The notes under the pieces are model-generated. The model searched no databases. It saw only the letters and a list, made by a program, of their open reading frames with translations, and was not told the DNA's origin. DNA of 64,000 nucleotides from Fulvia fulva (Eukaryota > Ascomycota > Dothideomycetes > Mycosphaerellales > Mycosphaerellaceae). The stretch lies in NCBI RefSeq assembly GCF_020509005.1, contig NC_063013.1, positions 372,001 through 436,000 on the forward strand, read 5' to 3'. The translations under genes were made by a program, and so were the position numbers. How positions within the stretch are numbered: the stretch's first letter is position 1; each line of letters begins with the position of its first letter. Positions 10,752 through 18,719 of this stretch are shown here, one piece after another.

Positions 10752-10783
10752 GCGGCGTCGTCGTCGTCGTCGTCGTCGTCTTG
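10752..10783. repeat. (CGT)n trinucleotide microsatellite
   Basis: About nine tandem CGT/GTC units. On the reverse strand it reads as a poly-aspartate run directly after an ATG (MQDDDD...), which is the only reason an ORF looks attractive there. Confidence 0.85.
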
Positions 10784-11128
10784 CATGGCGCAGGCTAGGG
10801 GTTAGAGATGGAGGTTCATTGTAGCGCAGTGCATTGCGGTGAGGCTCTGGCGATGAGTGTCGCGCATTTCAGAGTCCTGCTTTGTAGTTGCGCTGGAAAG
10901 TGGACACAAGGAGGATGTCGGCTTGTAGGCCAGGATGTCGCAATGTGGTGCTACCGCTGTGACTTCGCGCAGCTACTCCCATCACGTTGTGTGACAAAGG
11001 CTTGCGGCTGAGCAGGACAGTGTAGGACAATAGCTGAGACCATTCTTCTCCCAGTCGTGGTCTTTTGATTCTCGTCTTCCTTCGTAAAAGCCTGAAGTAC
11101 ATCTTTGACGCAAGCAAGCACACCTTTA

Positions 11129-12072
11129 ATGGCTGAACAAGAAAGTGGCCTGGAGGTTCTCTCTGATCCGCGATCTATACCCGAGCATGATGATCGAAAA
11201 GACTCGAAAATTCCGTGCCACACTGATGTGCAGAAAGAAGCGATCGAAAGGAGCGGCGCTGCCGTGACACAAGCGAGCCTGATGAACGGCTCATTCGATC
11301 AGTCCAACAGAGTGAAAGGCCACCGGAGACACCCAGCGTCTCTCGTGTCCGTGGTTGCGCTCACGACTGCGATCATAGTAGGAGTGCCGCTGGGAGACGG
11401 TCTGGGCATTGCGTTGATCCAGGCAAGAGACAGACCATCCTTCACGGCGCCACTCACGGCGACATCATCCACCGCCAGCGAACCAGCAGCGTCAACGACC
11501 ACCAGCGGCCAGCTCGTCAACTACACCGCAGCACCAGCAGACACTGTTTACAGCGTACCTCTCGAGTGCCCAGGACTCGACCGCACAACGTATAACACAT
11601 ACAACGCCCAATCCTGGAGCGTCTCCTGCCAACGTGCAGCGTATATGGTAGCGACCTCATGGCCTTGTTGGCATACACGTACGTCGATTGCATCGAAGCC
11701 TGCGCCACAATGAACGAGTGGCAGCAGAATACCACGGCGTGCGTTGCTGTGCAATTCGATGGAGCGATGTCGAACAGTACTGGTCGGAGAAGTGGGAGGT
11801 TTGGGAACTGCTGGTTGAAGAGGTCGGCAGCGTGTTGGCGTGCCCAGGTGATGAATCAGAGAGGTACCATGTACGTACAGGAGCATACAGCTCCTAATAA
11901 GTTACCACTAACAAAGGAGACCGGATGCGGTGAGGTATGTAGAGCCCATTGTCCAACACCAGGATATCGAATTTGGGTTGTCTGCGCGGTTGATGGGTCA
12001 CCCCGCAGAGCAGTGTTAGTCGGCGCAGACGGCCAGGCTATACTGACGAGGGACAACATGTCGCCAATGTAA
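11129..12072 (+). pseudogene. Membrane-anchored PAN/apple-like protein, frame broken
   Basis: From the ATG at 11129 a hydrophilic ~75-residue cytosolic segment leads to one membrane segment (SVVALTTAIIVGVPL), a Ser/Thr-rich stalk and then a cysteine domain: LECPGLDRTTYNTY and SWSVSC in the first frame. At the TATAT at 11642-11646 the conserved continuation moves to another frame: GSDLMALLAYTYVDCIEAC, then NTTACVAVQFDGAM and GNCWLK. This order of blocks is the PAN/apple-like ectodomain seen in many fungal type II surface proteins. An extra AT dinucleotide at 11642-11646 would account for the switch, so it may be a slippage mutation or an assembly error. The second frame runs on to a stop at 12072, but the true C-terminus is unclear. 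The 3' end overlaps the opposite-strand gene fragment at 12038. Confidence 0.6.
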
Positions 12073-12364
12073 TGCTAGTACGCCCGGTCACAAGGCCCTG
12101 TCTCTGTGTGCTATATCCATCGGGGCACATGCGCGGCGAGAAAGTGACTCGTGTGGTGTCCAGATTGGCTTCGGATGGCATAGAGCCAGCATGAAGACGA
12201 CGCATCACGGTGCCGTTGCGGAGCCTATCGCTACCGCTCGGAGTCAAAGTGAAAGTTGGTGCAAAACAGCGCGGGGGAGGGCTGAACGTGGTCATGGCAT
12301 TGTATGTCAGTGGTCTCGTGAGTGCCGTTGTCGCCATATCGCTGCTCGTCGTGGATGCCGCCAT
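12038..12364 (-). pseudogene. Truncated paralogue of the cysteine-rich membrane protein
   Basis: From the ATG at 12364 (MAASTTSSDMATT) about 108 residues reproduce the ectodomain of the gene at 8622-9778 in the same order: TTFSPPPRC, a Gly/Ser segment, MPSEANLD, VTFSPRMCPDGY and ITLATCCPSS, then a stop. The expected continuation (stalk, membrane segment, cytosolic tail) is absent. A GTATAG donor-like site and a CTAAC branch-like site follow the CCPSS codons, so a second exon is conceivable, but no membrane segment is found on this strand before the PAN-like gene. Most likely a partial tandem duplicate. Confidence 0.6.
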
Positions 12365-12409
12365 GGCAGTCAATACTTGACATCTCTCAGGCGCTGTGTC
12401 TCAGATTGG

Positions 12410-12569
12410 GGGCTGGATCACAACGCGGCAGAGAGACGTGCAGAAGTCAGGTTCGGATGCGCAAGAAAGGTGCCTGCTCAGCTCTTGGGGCAAAGCGGAC
12501 CTGGGAGAGGGGCTGTGTGACACTGGTGGCGTTCGAAAGGCTCTCGACCCAGATTGTGTGATCGTACAG
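12410..12569. repeat. Diverged duplicate block, partner of 10285-10443
   Basis: Carries the shared GACACTGGTGGCGTTC run (12520-12535) and the flanking matches CGGACCTG and CAGATT. It sits just upstream of the truncated paralogue, in the position expected for a co-duplicated promoter or leader. Confidence 0.65.
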
Positions 12570-12652
12570 TGACCCACCGCTCGCGGTCACCGCAGCTCGA
12601 CAGGCTGTTGGAAGGCGTGCACGCTGTCTCCTTCCCGTGCCCCATCTCAGGC

Positions 12653-13236
12653 TCAAGGCTTCTTCGCCTCACCACCGTTCTTCTCCCAATCCCACCAGCT
12701 GCCTCTATATTCAGCCACCTTCTGGTATCCAATCTGTTGTGCCAGCTGTGCAGCAGCACTACTCCTCACTCCACTCTTACAGTAAAACACAACCTCTTTA
12801 TCCGCACTGGGCTTCTCGAAGCCAAACCTGTCCTCGAATTCGTCTGCGGGCAGGAACATTGCGTCTGCTTGCGATTTGATGGGGACATTGATTGCGGTGG
12901 GGATGTAGCCGGCGCTGTATTCGGATGGTTCGCGGACGTCTGGGTAATGTTAGGCGCTGTAAGTACACGAGGTAAGTGTGGAGGGAGCTTGCCTATGAGG
13001 ACGATATCGTCTGAGGGGTTGTCACTGATCTGCTTGATCTTGCTGAAGTCGTACACTTTGGAGTTTGACACGGGGGCAGAGTGCCATCTGACTGACATGA
13101 GGGAAGGTGCAATCGATCGTTGTGTGAGCTTCTGTGCTCGTGCTGCTTGTGTGAAGCTCCGTTGGGTTGTTCGTTGGCACTGTCGGCAAACATTCGATGT
13201 AATGACAGCAGTGGCTGCTGGACGCGCGAAGGACAT
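12653..13236 (-). CDS. Rhodanese-domain protein, probably mitochondrial
   Basis: Two exons (12993-13236 and 12653-12939) encode 176 residues. The N-terminus (MSFARPAATAVITSNVCRQC, then QRSFTQAARAQK) is rich in Arg, Ser and Ala with no acid, as in mitochondrial presequences. The single rhodanese domain begins VYDFSKIKQI, has DVREPSEYSAGYIPTAINVP, the active-site Cys135 in FYCKSGVRS, and ends EYRGSWWDWEK. Rhodaneses transfer sulfane sulfur to thiol or cyanide acceptors; the six-residue loop CKSGVR fits a thiosulfate-type enzyme similar to yeast Rdl proteins. The start at 13236 is chosen because the ORF upstream to 13287 has no targeting character and the ATG gives the presequence. The gene is divergent from PMS1, 208 bp apart. 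Confidence 0.9.
12940..12992 (-). other. Non-canonical GC-AG intron of the rhodanese gene
   Basis: The 53-bp segment starts TAG|GCAAGC and ends CTAACATTACCCAG. The branch site CTAAC and acceptor are canonical, but the donor is GC. Splicing gives ...DDIVLI-DVREPSEY, exactly the rhodanese consensus; no GT donor nearby gives this product. Confidence 0.8.
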
Positions 13237-13444
13237 GGTGTCGGTATTGAAGGCGTACGTGGGTGGCTGCTGATGTGAGATGTGCAACGTACAGTCTTGA
13301 TGTTCTGTGACATCCGCCCTGCTCGGTCTCGGGTTCGGTGCAGATCACGTGTGTACGCGCGTCACCACTTTACGCGAAGTCCAATCGCAAGACATCTTCC
13401 CCCAAACAGCAACGACCAAAGATGGGCTGAATCACCAACGGGAC
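13237..13444. promoter_or_regulatory. Shared divergent promoter of rhodanese and PMS1 genes
   Basis: Only 208 bp separate the two divergent start codons, so both promoters and leaders must lie here. No specific factor site is claimed. Confidence 0.6.
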
Positions 13445-16400
13445 ATGGCCACGATCAAGGCCATAGCAGGCAGCGCAGTGCACCAGATACAGTCTGGTCA
13501 GGTCATCGTCGACCTCAACTCCGTCGTCAAGGAACTGGTCGAGAACAGTCTCGACGCGGGTGCCACCTCCATCGAAGTGCGCTTCAAGAACCAGGGTCTG
13601 GACAGCGTCGAGGTGCAAGACAATGGCACGGGAATCGCAGCGGACGACTACGCCACGATCGCCCTGAAGCATTACACGTCCAAGCTTTCCAGCTACGAAG
13701 ACCTGACTTCTCTCGACACATTCGGCTTCCGTGGCGAGGCGCTGTCATCACTGTGTGCATTGTCAGACTTCCGCATCCTGACTGCGCGATCTGAAGATGG
13801 TGCTCTCGGCAAGAGGTTGGACTTCGAGGTATCTGGCAAGCTAAAGGGACCCTCGGTCGCAGCTGCCCAAAAGGGTACCACGGTATTTGTCGAGCATCTG
13901 TTCCACAATCTGCCAGTCCGAAGGAAGGAGCTCGAGAAGAACATCAAGCGCGAATATGGCAAGGCCGTCAGCCTGCTGTACGCCTATGCCTGCATATGTG
14001 TCGGCGTACGCTTCTCTGTCAGCAACTTGATGCCGAAAGGCAAGAAGCTTCCAGTCTTCTCCACGAAGTCGAACACAACCACCAAGGAGAATATCACCAA
14101 TGTCTTTGGTGCGAAGACTTTGCTCGCGCTGATCAAGCTGGACTTGAAGCTCGACATGTCACCAAGCCTTGCTCCAAGCACACAGAGCGCCCGCAACTGC
14201 TCGACACAGGCAACTAACCGCTCCTCCGAGGTCCAGCTGCAAGGCCACATCTCAAAGCCCACCTTCGGCGAAGGCCGACAGGCTCCCGATCGGCAGATGT
14301 TCTTCGTCAACTCAAGGCCTTGTTTGCTTCCGCAAGTGTCCAAGGCCATCAACGAGGTCTACAAGTCCTTCAACACGTCACAGTCACCTTTCATTTTCGC
14401 CAACTTGGTCATGGACACGACTGCTTATGATGTGAACGTCTCACCGGATAAGCGCACCATCATGCTTCACGACCAGACAGCTCTGTTGGAGACACTCAAA
14501 GCTGCACTTACGGACTTGTTCGAAAACACAGACCACACTGTGCCACAGTCGACATTACCAACCAAAAAGCTCCCTGCTTACCAACCGCTGAGTGTCACAC
14601 GGAAGCAATCTACGCAGTCGCAGACTCAAGCTTCAGAACATAGTGAGGATGCCGCAGAAGATGGCGACGACGCTTCATCTGAGGAGGAGGAGTCGACAGC
14701 GGATAGCAAACCTGCCATACCTGTCGGCACTCCCTCCGGGCTCATACACAAGTGGCTCGCTCGTGATACCGAAACGCGAAGCGATAAACAGTCCTCGAGG
14801 ATGCAGACGGTAGGGCTGAGCAAAGACAAGCAAAAGCTGGTGGAGAAGTTGCGCGATAAGTCGCAAATGCCTGCAAACAAGGCAAATCTGAGCATGTCAA
14901 GATCGCAAGAGCCACAAGCTGCTTCCATCGCTGATAATATCCAAAGCAACCTTGGCGCAGAGACACCACCCTCACCCGCATCCCTCGGCGGTGTTGTCGA
15001 CAAGCCGCGCGTTGACGCCGTCCTCAACCCAGATCCCATGAGCACTCCGTATGGTGATCTCTTCTCGCAGCCGCCACCTGCTCTCTCACGCCAAGCCCAG
15101 CACTTCAATGCGCAGATCGAGCGAGTCCGCAAGGATTATGAGAATTCGAAGACTTTGGGAAAGGCTGGTTCCCGTTCGGGAAGTCCACTATTCGAGCCAG
15201 AGACGTCCAATACGAATGATCAGCCGGACGTTGACCCACGACAAGATACACCACACTCAGCCATTCCGGTTATCACGCCTGCTTCTCAAAAAGTCGGATC
15301 CGGCCCTGTGCAGAATGCCTTCGACAAGATGAGACCTAAGCGGACGCCACACCAAATAGCCCAAATCACAGTAGGCGACGTCGCTACGACGACTGTCATA
15401 GGAAGCAGTCCGCCGTACAAGAAGCGCCGTATACACAAGCCAGACGACTCGCAGGCTGTGTCAAAGTTTGGCGCAAGCCCGCTGCTGGCTCGTGGCCTGA
15501 AGAAGAACTTCGCTGCGCCCGGTTCGCAGCTGGAGGCGGATATCGATAGTAGTGCAATGTCACAACTTCCCACAGTAACAAGGCCGTCGGAGCAGTATTC
15601 GCAGTCTGACCCGGAAGATGAAGACGAGGACCAAGAGGAAGACAATCCGCCAGCGACTTCTACTCGGTCAAGAAACCCCGGAGCTGCTCATGTTGAGCTG
15701 CCAACATCCGACGCTCTTGATGATCTTCTACCAGCTCCCGCTAATGACGACGAATGGGACGAAGAGTATCTCGACGAAGAAGAAAAGAAGACCAGGGAGG
15801 ACGAGCGAGTCGCAAGGCTGATACAAAAAGCAGAAGAAGCGGCAGCGAGGCCGACAGAGGATAACCTGAAGCGAGCTTCTCACGTCCTTAAGTATGGCGG
15901 GAAGCGCAAAGATGCAACCTTGCGTCTTGCTCGTTTCGTACAGACCTCGTCAAGCGAGCTTCAGAAGCAGCTTGCACAGTTTGGACAGTCATGTCAGGTA
16001 CAGACAACGTCACCAGCCGATCAGCAGAGTGCAGTGATCAAGGACGAAATCGACGATAGTGAAGCTGAGAGTCGGCTGTCTCTGACCGTCATCAAGTCTG
16101 ACTTCGAGCGAATGGTCGTTCTTGGCCAATTCAACTTGGGCTTCATACTCGCACTCAGACCCGCGGCGGAACCTGGTGGCGAGGATGACATCTTCATCAT
16201 TGATCAGCACGCCGCTGATGAGAAGTACAACTACGAACGCCTTCAGCGCACTGTAACCTTACAGTCACAGCGACTCGTCAGGCCCCTTCCACTCGAACTC
16301 ACCGCAGTCCAAGAGGAGCTTCTCCTCACACACTCGGATGCCCTCAAGGCCAACGGCTTCGAAGTTGAAACGACTTCATACATTACTGATGATGATGAAA

Positions 16401-16831
16401 ACGTGTCACCCGGTCGTCGCTGCCGTCTCTTGACACTGCCAATGTCGAAAGAAAAGACCTTCGACCTCTCAGACCTCGAGGAACTCCTTCATCTTCTAAG
16501 CGAACAGCCCACAGGCAGCTCCTTTATCCCCAGGCCGAAGAAGGTCCAGCGGATGCTTGCTATGCGTGCTTGTCGCAGCAGCATCATGGTAGGCAAGACA
16601 CTGACTTTCAAGCAGATGGAGAAAGTGGTTCGGCACATGGGCGAGATGGAGAAGCCGTGGAACTGCCCGCATGGAAGACCGACGATGCGGCATTTGGCTG
16701 GACTTGCTGAGTGGCGTGGCTGGCAGGAAGGGGACTCGATTGATGAGGATCAGCTTGATTGTTGTAGTATCCATACACAGCAGGGACGAACTACGGACTG
16801 GGCTGCTTGGCTGAAGAGGAAGGCAAATTGA
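13445..16831 (+). CDS. PMS1: DNA mismatch repair protein PMS1 (MutL homologue)
   Basis: The 1128-residue product is the PMS1 subunit of the MutL-alpha heterodimer with MLH1, which nicks DNA after mismatch recognition in the nucleus. The N-terminal GHKL ATPase has ENSLDAGAT (residues 33-41, Mg/ATP site), DNGTGI near residue 61 and GFRGEAL (94-100). A long acidic, Ser/Pro-rich linker spans about residues 370-860. The C-terminal domain carries the endonuclease motif DQHAADEKYNYE (920-931), MRACR near residue 1040 and CPHGRP near 1075, completing the metal site. The first in-frame ATG is 13445, just before the conserved start IKAIAGSAVHQIQSGQVI. Frame is intact without introns. It is convergent with the PhiA-like gene downstream. 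Confidence 0.97.
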   Translation: MATIKAIAGSAVHQIQSGQVIVDLNSVVKELVENSLDAGATSIEVRFKNQGLDSVEVQDNGTGIAADDYATIALKHYTSKLSSYEDLTSLDTFGFRGEALSSLCALSDFRILTARSEDGALGKRLDFEVSGKLKGPSVAAAQKGTTVFVEHLFHNLPVRRKELEKNIKREYGKAVSLLYAYACICVGVRFSVSNLMPKGKKLPVFSTKSNTTTKENITNVFGAKTLLALIKLDLKLDMSPSLAPSTQSARNCSTQATNRSSEVQLQGHISKPTFGEGRQAPDRQMFFVNSRPCLLPQVSKAINEVYKSFNTSQSPFIFANLVMDTTAYDVNVSPDKRTIMLHDQTALLETLKAALTDLFENTDHTVPQSTLPTKKLPAYQPLSVTRKQSTQSQTQASEHSEDAAEDGDDASSEEEESTADSKPAIPVGTPSGLIHKWLARDTETRSDKQSSRMQTVGLSKDKQKLVEKLRDKSQMPANKANLSMSRSQEPQAASIADNIQSNLGAETPPSPASLGGVVDKPRVDAVLNPDPMSTPYGDLFSQPPPALSRQAQHFNAQIERVRKDYENSKTLGKAGSRSGSPLFEPETSNTNDQPDVDPRQDTPHSAIPVITPASQKVGSGPVQNAFDKMRPKRTPHQIAQITVGDVATTTVIGSSPPYKKRRIHKPDDSQAVSKFGASPLLARGLKKNFAAPGSQLEADIDSSAMSQLPTVTRPSEQYSQSDPEDEDEDQEEDNPPATSTRSRNPGAAHVELPTSDALDDLLPAPANDDEWDEEYLDEEEKKTREDERVARLIQKAEEAAARPTEDNLKRASHVLKYGGKRKDATLRLARFVQTSSSELQKQLAQFGQSCQVQTTSPADQQSAVIKDEIDDSEAESRLSLTVIKSDFERMVVLGQFNLGFILALRPAAEPGGEDDIFIIDQHAADEKYNYERLQRTVTLQSQRLVRPLPLELTAVQEELLLTHSDALKANGFEVETTSYITDDDENVSPGRRCRLLTLPMSKEKTFDLSDLEELLHLLSEQPTGSSFIPRPKKVQRMLAMRACRSSIMVGKTLTFKQMEKVVRHMGEMEKPWNCPHGRPTMRHLAGLAEWRGWQEGDSIDEDQLDCCSIHTQQGRTTDWAAWLKRKAN

Positions 16832-17137
16832 GGCATAATTGTGAGAGGAAGCTTGCTCTGTAATGATTGATGGCTTGATACCCCAGGAACAAGGAAGTGA
16901 CACTGTGGTGTAGATAAACCCCGCCCTGGGCCCGCAAAGCAGGGAAGACCTGGAAGCAGCTATGTCACCATGTGCGATCACTCGTTAGATCTCGCAGTCA
17001 ATCCGGGTCCATGGACTGCGCGGACCTTGAGGAAGAAGCAATGCTACACTATATGTACACGATAATACATAGTTGTAGTCGTGCAAGCCACAATACAATG
17101 CTCTGTTCGCGAAACAAGTGTGTCGCCGCACCAACGC
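16832..17137. other. Convergent 3' region of PMS1 and the PhiA-like gene
   Basis: About 300 bp between two stop codons facing each other. No gene is visible; both transcripts must end here or overlap. Confidence 0.5.
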
Positions 17138-17794
17138 TTACATGCCAATGGGATCCTTCATACTGCCACAGCCCTCTAGCGCCTCTTCGCAAGACGGCAA
17201 GTGAGAGTAAGTGCAAGAGTCCCTAGCCGGAGTCTTGTACGCCTTCAACTCCACAGCGAAGCACCCATCAAGGTTCCCTGGACGGTCCGAGTCACTGAAC
17301 CAAATCCCATACTGATCCGCCGTCTCTCCCCCCGGGCAAGCCTTCGGACCCACTCCGTTGAACGTCACAAGCCTGCTCGTCGCATCAATCTCAAACTTCG
17401 CCAACGACTCTCCCGGTGGCTTGGACTCCTTGTCCGTGCTGTAACCTACGAGTCCATCATATCCAGCATCGGACCAGACTTGCTGCACTGGGTTGCTGTT
17501 GGTGTAGAGGTAGAGCTGCTTGTCGGAGTACCAAGCGAAGGTTGCGAAGTCGTGCACTGTCTGGGCGCTGGAGCAGTTCGTGGGTTGGTCTTGTTTGCCG
17601 CCGATGTAGACCCGGCCTTGGCTGGCGGAGACTTGGTTGTGGAGGGCGCTGACGGCGCCGCCGCTGGCTCCGATACCGAAGGCGTCGCCGAAGGAGGGCG
17701 CTTCGTAGACGACGTTGACGGGCTCCATGGCTGCCGGAGCTGCAGAGGCCAGGGCGGTCAGAGCCGCGAGGCTGAGAACGGTGTTTGAGAGCAT
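17138..17794 (-). CDS. Secreted PhiA-like cell-wall protein
   Basis: The 218-residue product has a clear signal peptide (MLSNTVLSLAALTALASAAP, cleavage near residue 19). The mature part follows the PhiA family pattern: HNQVSASQGRVYIGG, a Cys after PTN, then KQLYLYTNSNPVQQVWSD, a GYSTDKES segment, FEIDATSRLVTFNG, ACPGG and GCFAVELKAY. PhiA is a wall-associated protein needed for phialide and conidium formation in Aspergillus; homologues are widespread secreted proteins of unknown mechanism. The C-terminal ~25 residues add four cysteines (SCTYSHLPSC, CG) beyond the usual end of the family. The start is the only ATG that gives a signal peptide. No intron is needed. It is the last intact gene before the mutated repeat block. 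Confidence 0.8.
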   Translation of the reverse strand: MLSNTVLSLAALTALASAAPAAMEPVNVVYEAPSFGDAFGIGASGGAVSALHNQVSASQGRVYIGGKQDQPTNCSSAQTVHDFATFAWYSDKQLYLYTNSNPVQQVWSDAGYDGLVGYSTDKESKPPGESLAKFEIDATSRLVTFNGVGPKACPGGETADQYGIWFSDSDRPGNLDGCFAVELKAYKTPARDSCTYSHLPSCEEALEGCGSMKDPIGM

Positions 17795-18719
17795 TGTTGA
17801 GCGAGTGTTGGTGAAGCTGGCAGTTGCGATGTCCAGTTACGTGATGATGAGGCTCTGTTAAGAAATGTCGAGGGAGGGTTGCTCTTATGCCAGACTCAGG
17901 TCTTGCCAAGCTCGTATTAGCTGACGAATGTGTGATCCGAGCAAGGATTGAGACTGCCGCTGTTGCCCGATAAGGTCGGAAATATTGAAGAGAGGCAGAG
18001 ACCTGCCTCAAATACGAGCGAAGGCGCCGCCGGGCAACGGCAAAACTTCAGGTCAACGCCAGGGCTGACGCTGCTAACTTGTCGCATATACGCATACATA
18101 GTATTGCTTAAAGTCGTTGTTCGGCTCGGAGAAATATCCCTCCCCCCCGTAGCGCAAAGCCCTAGCCACTCACAGCGCTGCGCTGTTCGAGTTTGAGCTA
18201 ATCAAAAGTGTCGCTATCTGCATCGCTAAGGCGGAGATAGATCTACAGCACGGGCGCAATCTTTCAACATTCACCGACCGCGACGCAATTAGTATTCGAA
18301 TGTATGTAACTATCGCTCGGCAGCCCCTGCACTTACCCGCCTGTCGTGGCCCTCCGTAAGCTCCGGGACGACGGCGAGTTCGTTTCGGGTGCCTTCGCTC
18401 AATTACTCAATAGTGACCTTTATCACGTTACTAATGGAAAGTTGATAGAAATAGGCCTATATAAGGTGTTTCAAAAGTAGGTAGTGTATTATATAACTTA
18501 TAGTTGACGTAAAGATATAGTATCTCTCATAGTAGGCCAATCACCAAATACGGCGCATTCGACAGCGCGCATCAAGAGCAACTCAGGAACGCACAAAGCA
18601 ACTGTCCGCACCGGATGCCCGTCGGAATACACAGCTCCAAAACTGGCCTGTTTCGAGGTTCTGGTCACCCTGTTTCTGCAGCTCAGCTGCGGCCCCAAGC
18701 CCCCTTCTGGACTAGCCGA
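17795..18719. other. Gene-free boundary region between genes and repeat block
   Basis: The PhiA-like gene's promoter occupies the left part. Beyond ~18200 no gene is recognised; a reverse ORF at 18498-18698 (66 codons) has no motif. Composition is still normal, with CpA present, up to about 18700, after which CpA fades over ~150-250 bp. Confidence 0.5.

Larger units (their letters stand above)
9845..11128. other. Long intergenic region with duplicated blocks
   Basis: No gene is convincing in this 1.3 kb. It contains two duplicated segments (10285-10443, matching 12410-12569, and 10430-10530, matching 8450-8560) and a trinucleotide microsatellite. A reverse ORF at 10409-10786 begins with an eight-aspartate run and another reverse ORF occupies 10057-10398, but neither has a recognisable domain. 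The left part is the likely promoter of the membrane-protein gene and the right part that of the PAN-like gene at 11129. Confidence 0.45.

Noticed and set aside
10409..10786. Reverse ORF starting with eight aspartates
   Set aside because: The acidic run is only the CGT microsatellite; the rest has no domain and overlaps duplicated noncoding blocks.
12554..13273. 239-codon forward ORF
   Set aside because: Shadow of the rhodanese gene on the opposite strand, which has clear domain motifs.
1..18200. Possible secondary-metabolite gene cluster (transporter, membrane proteins, phosphatase)
   Set aside because: No backbone synthase, tailoring enzyme or cluster regulator is present; the neighbours are housekeeping genes.
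1..18700. tRNA genes
   Set aside because: I looked for paired A-box and B-box-like sequences (GTTCGA context) and found none that fold into a cloverleaf.
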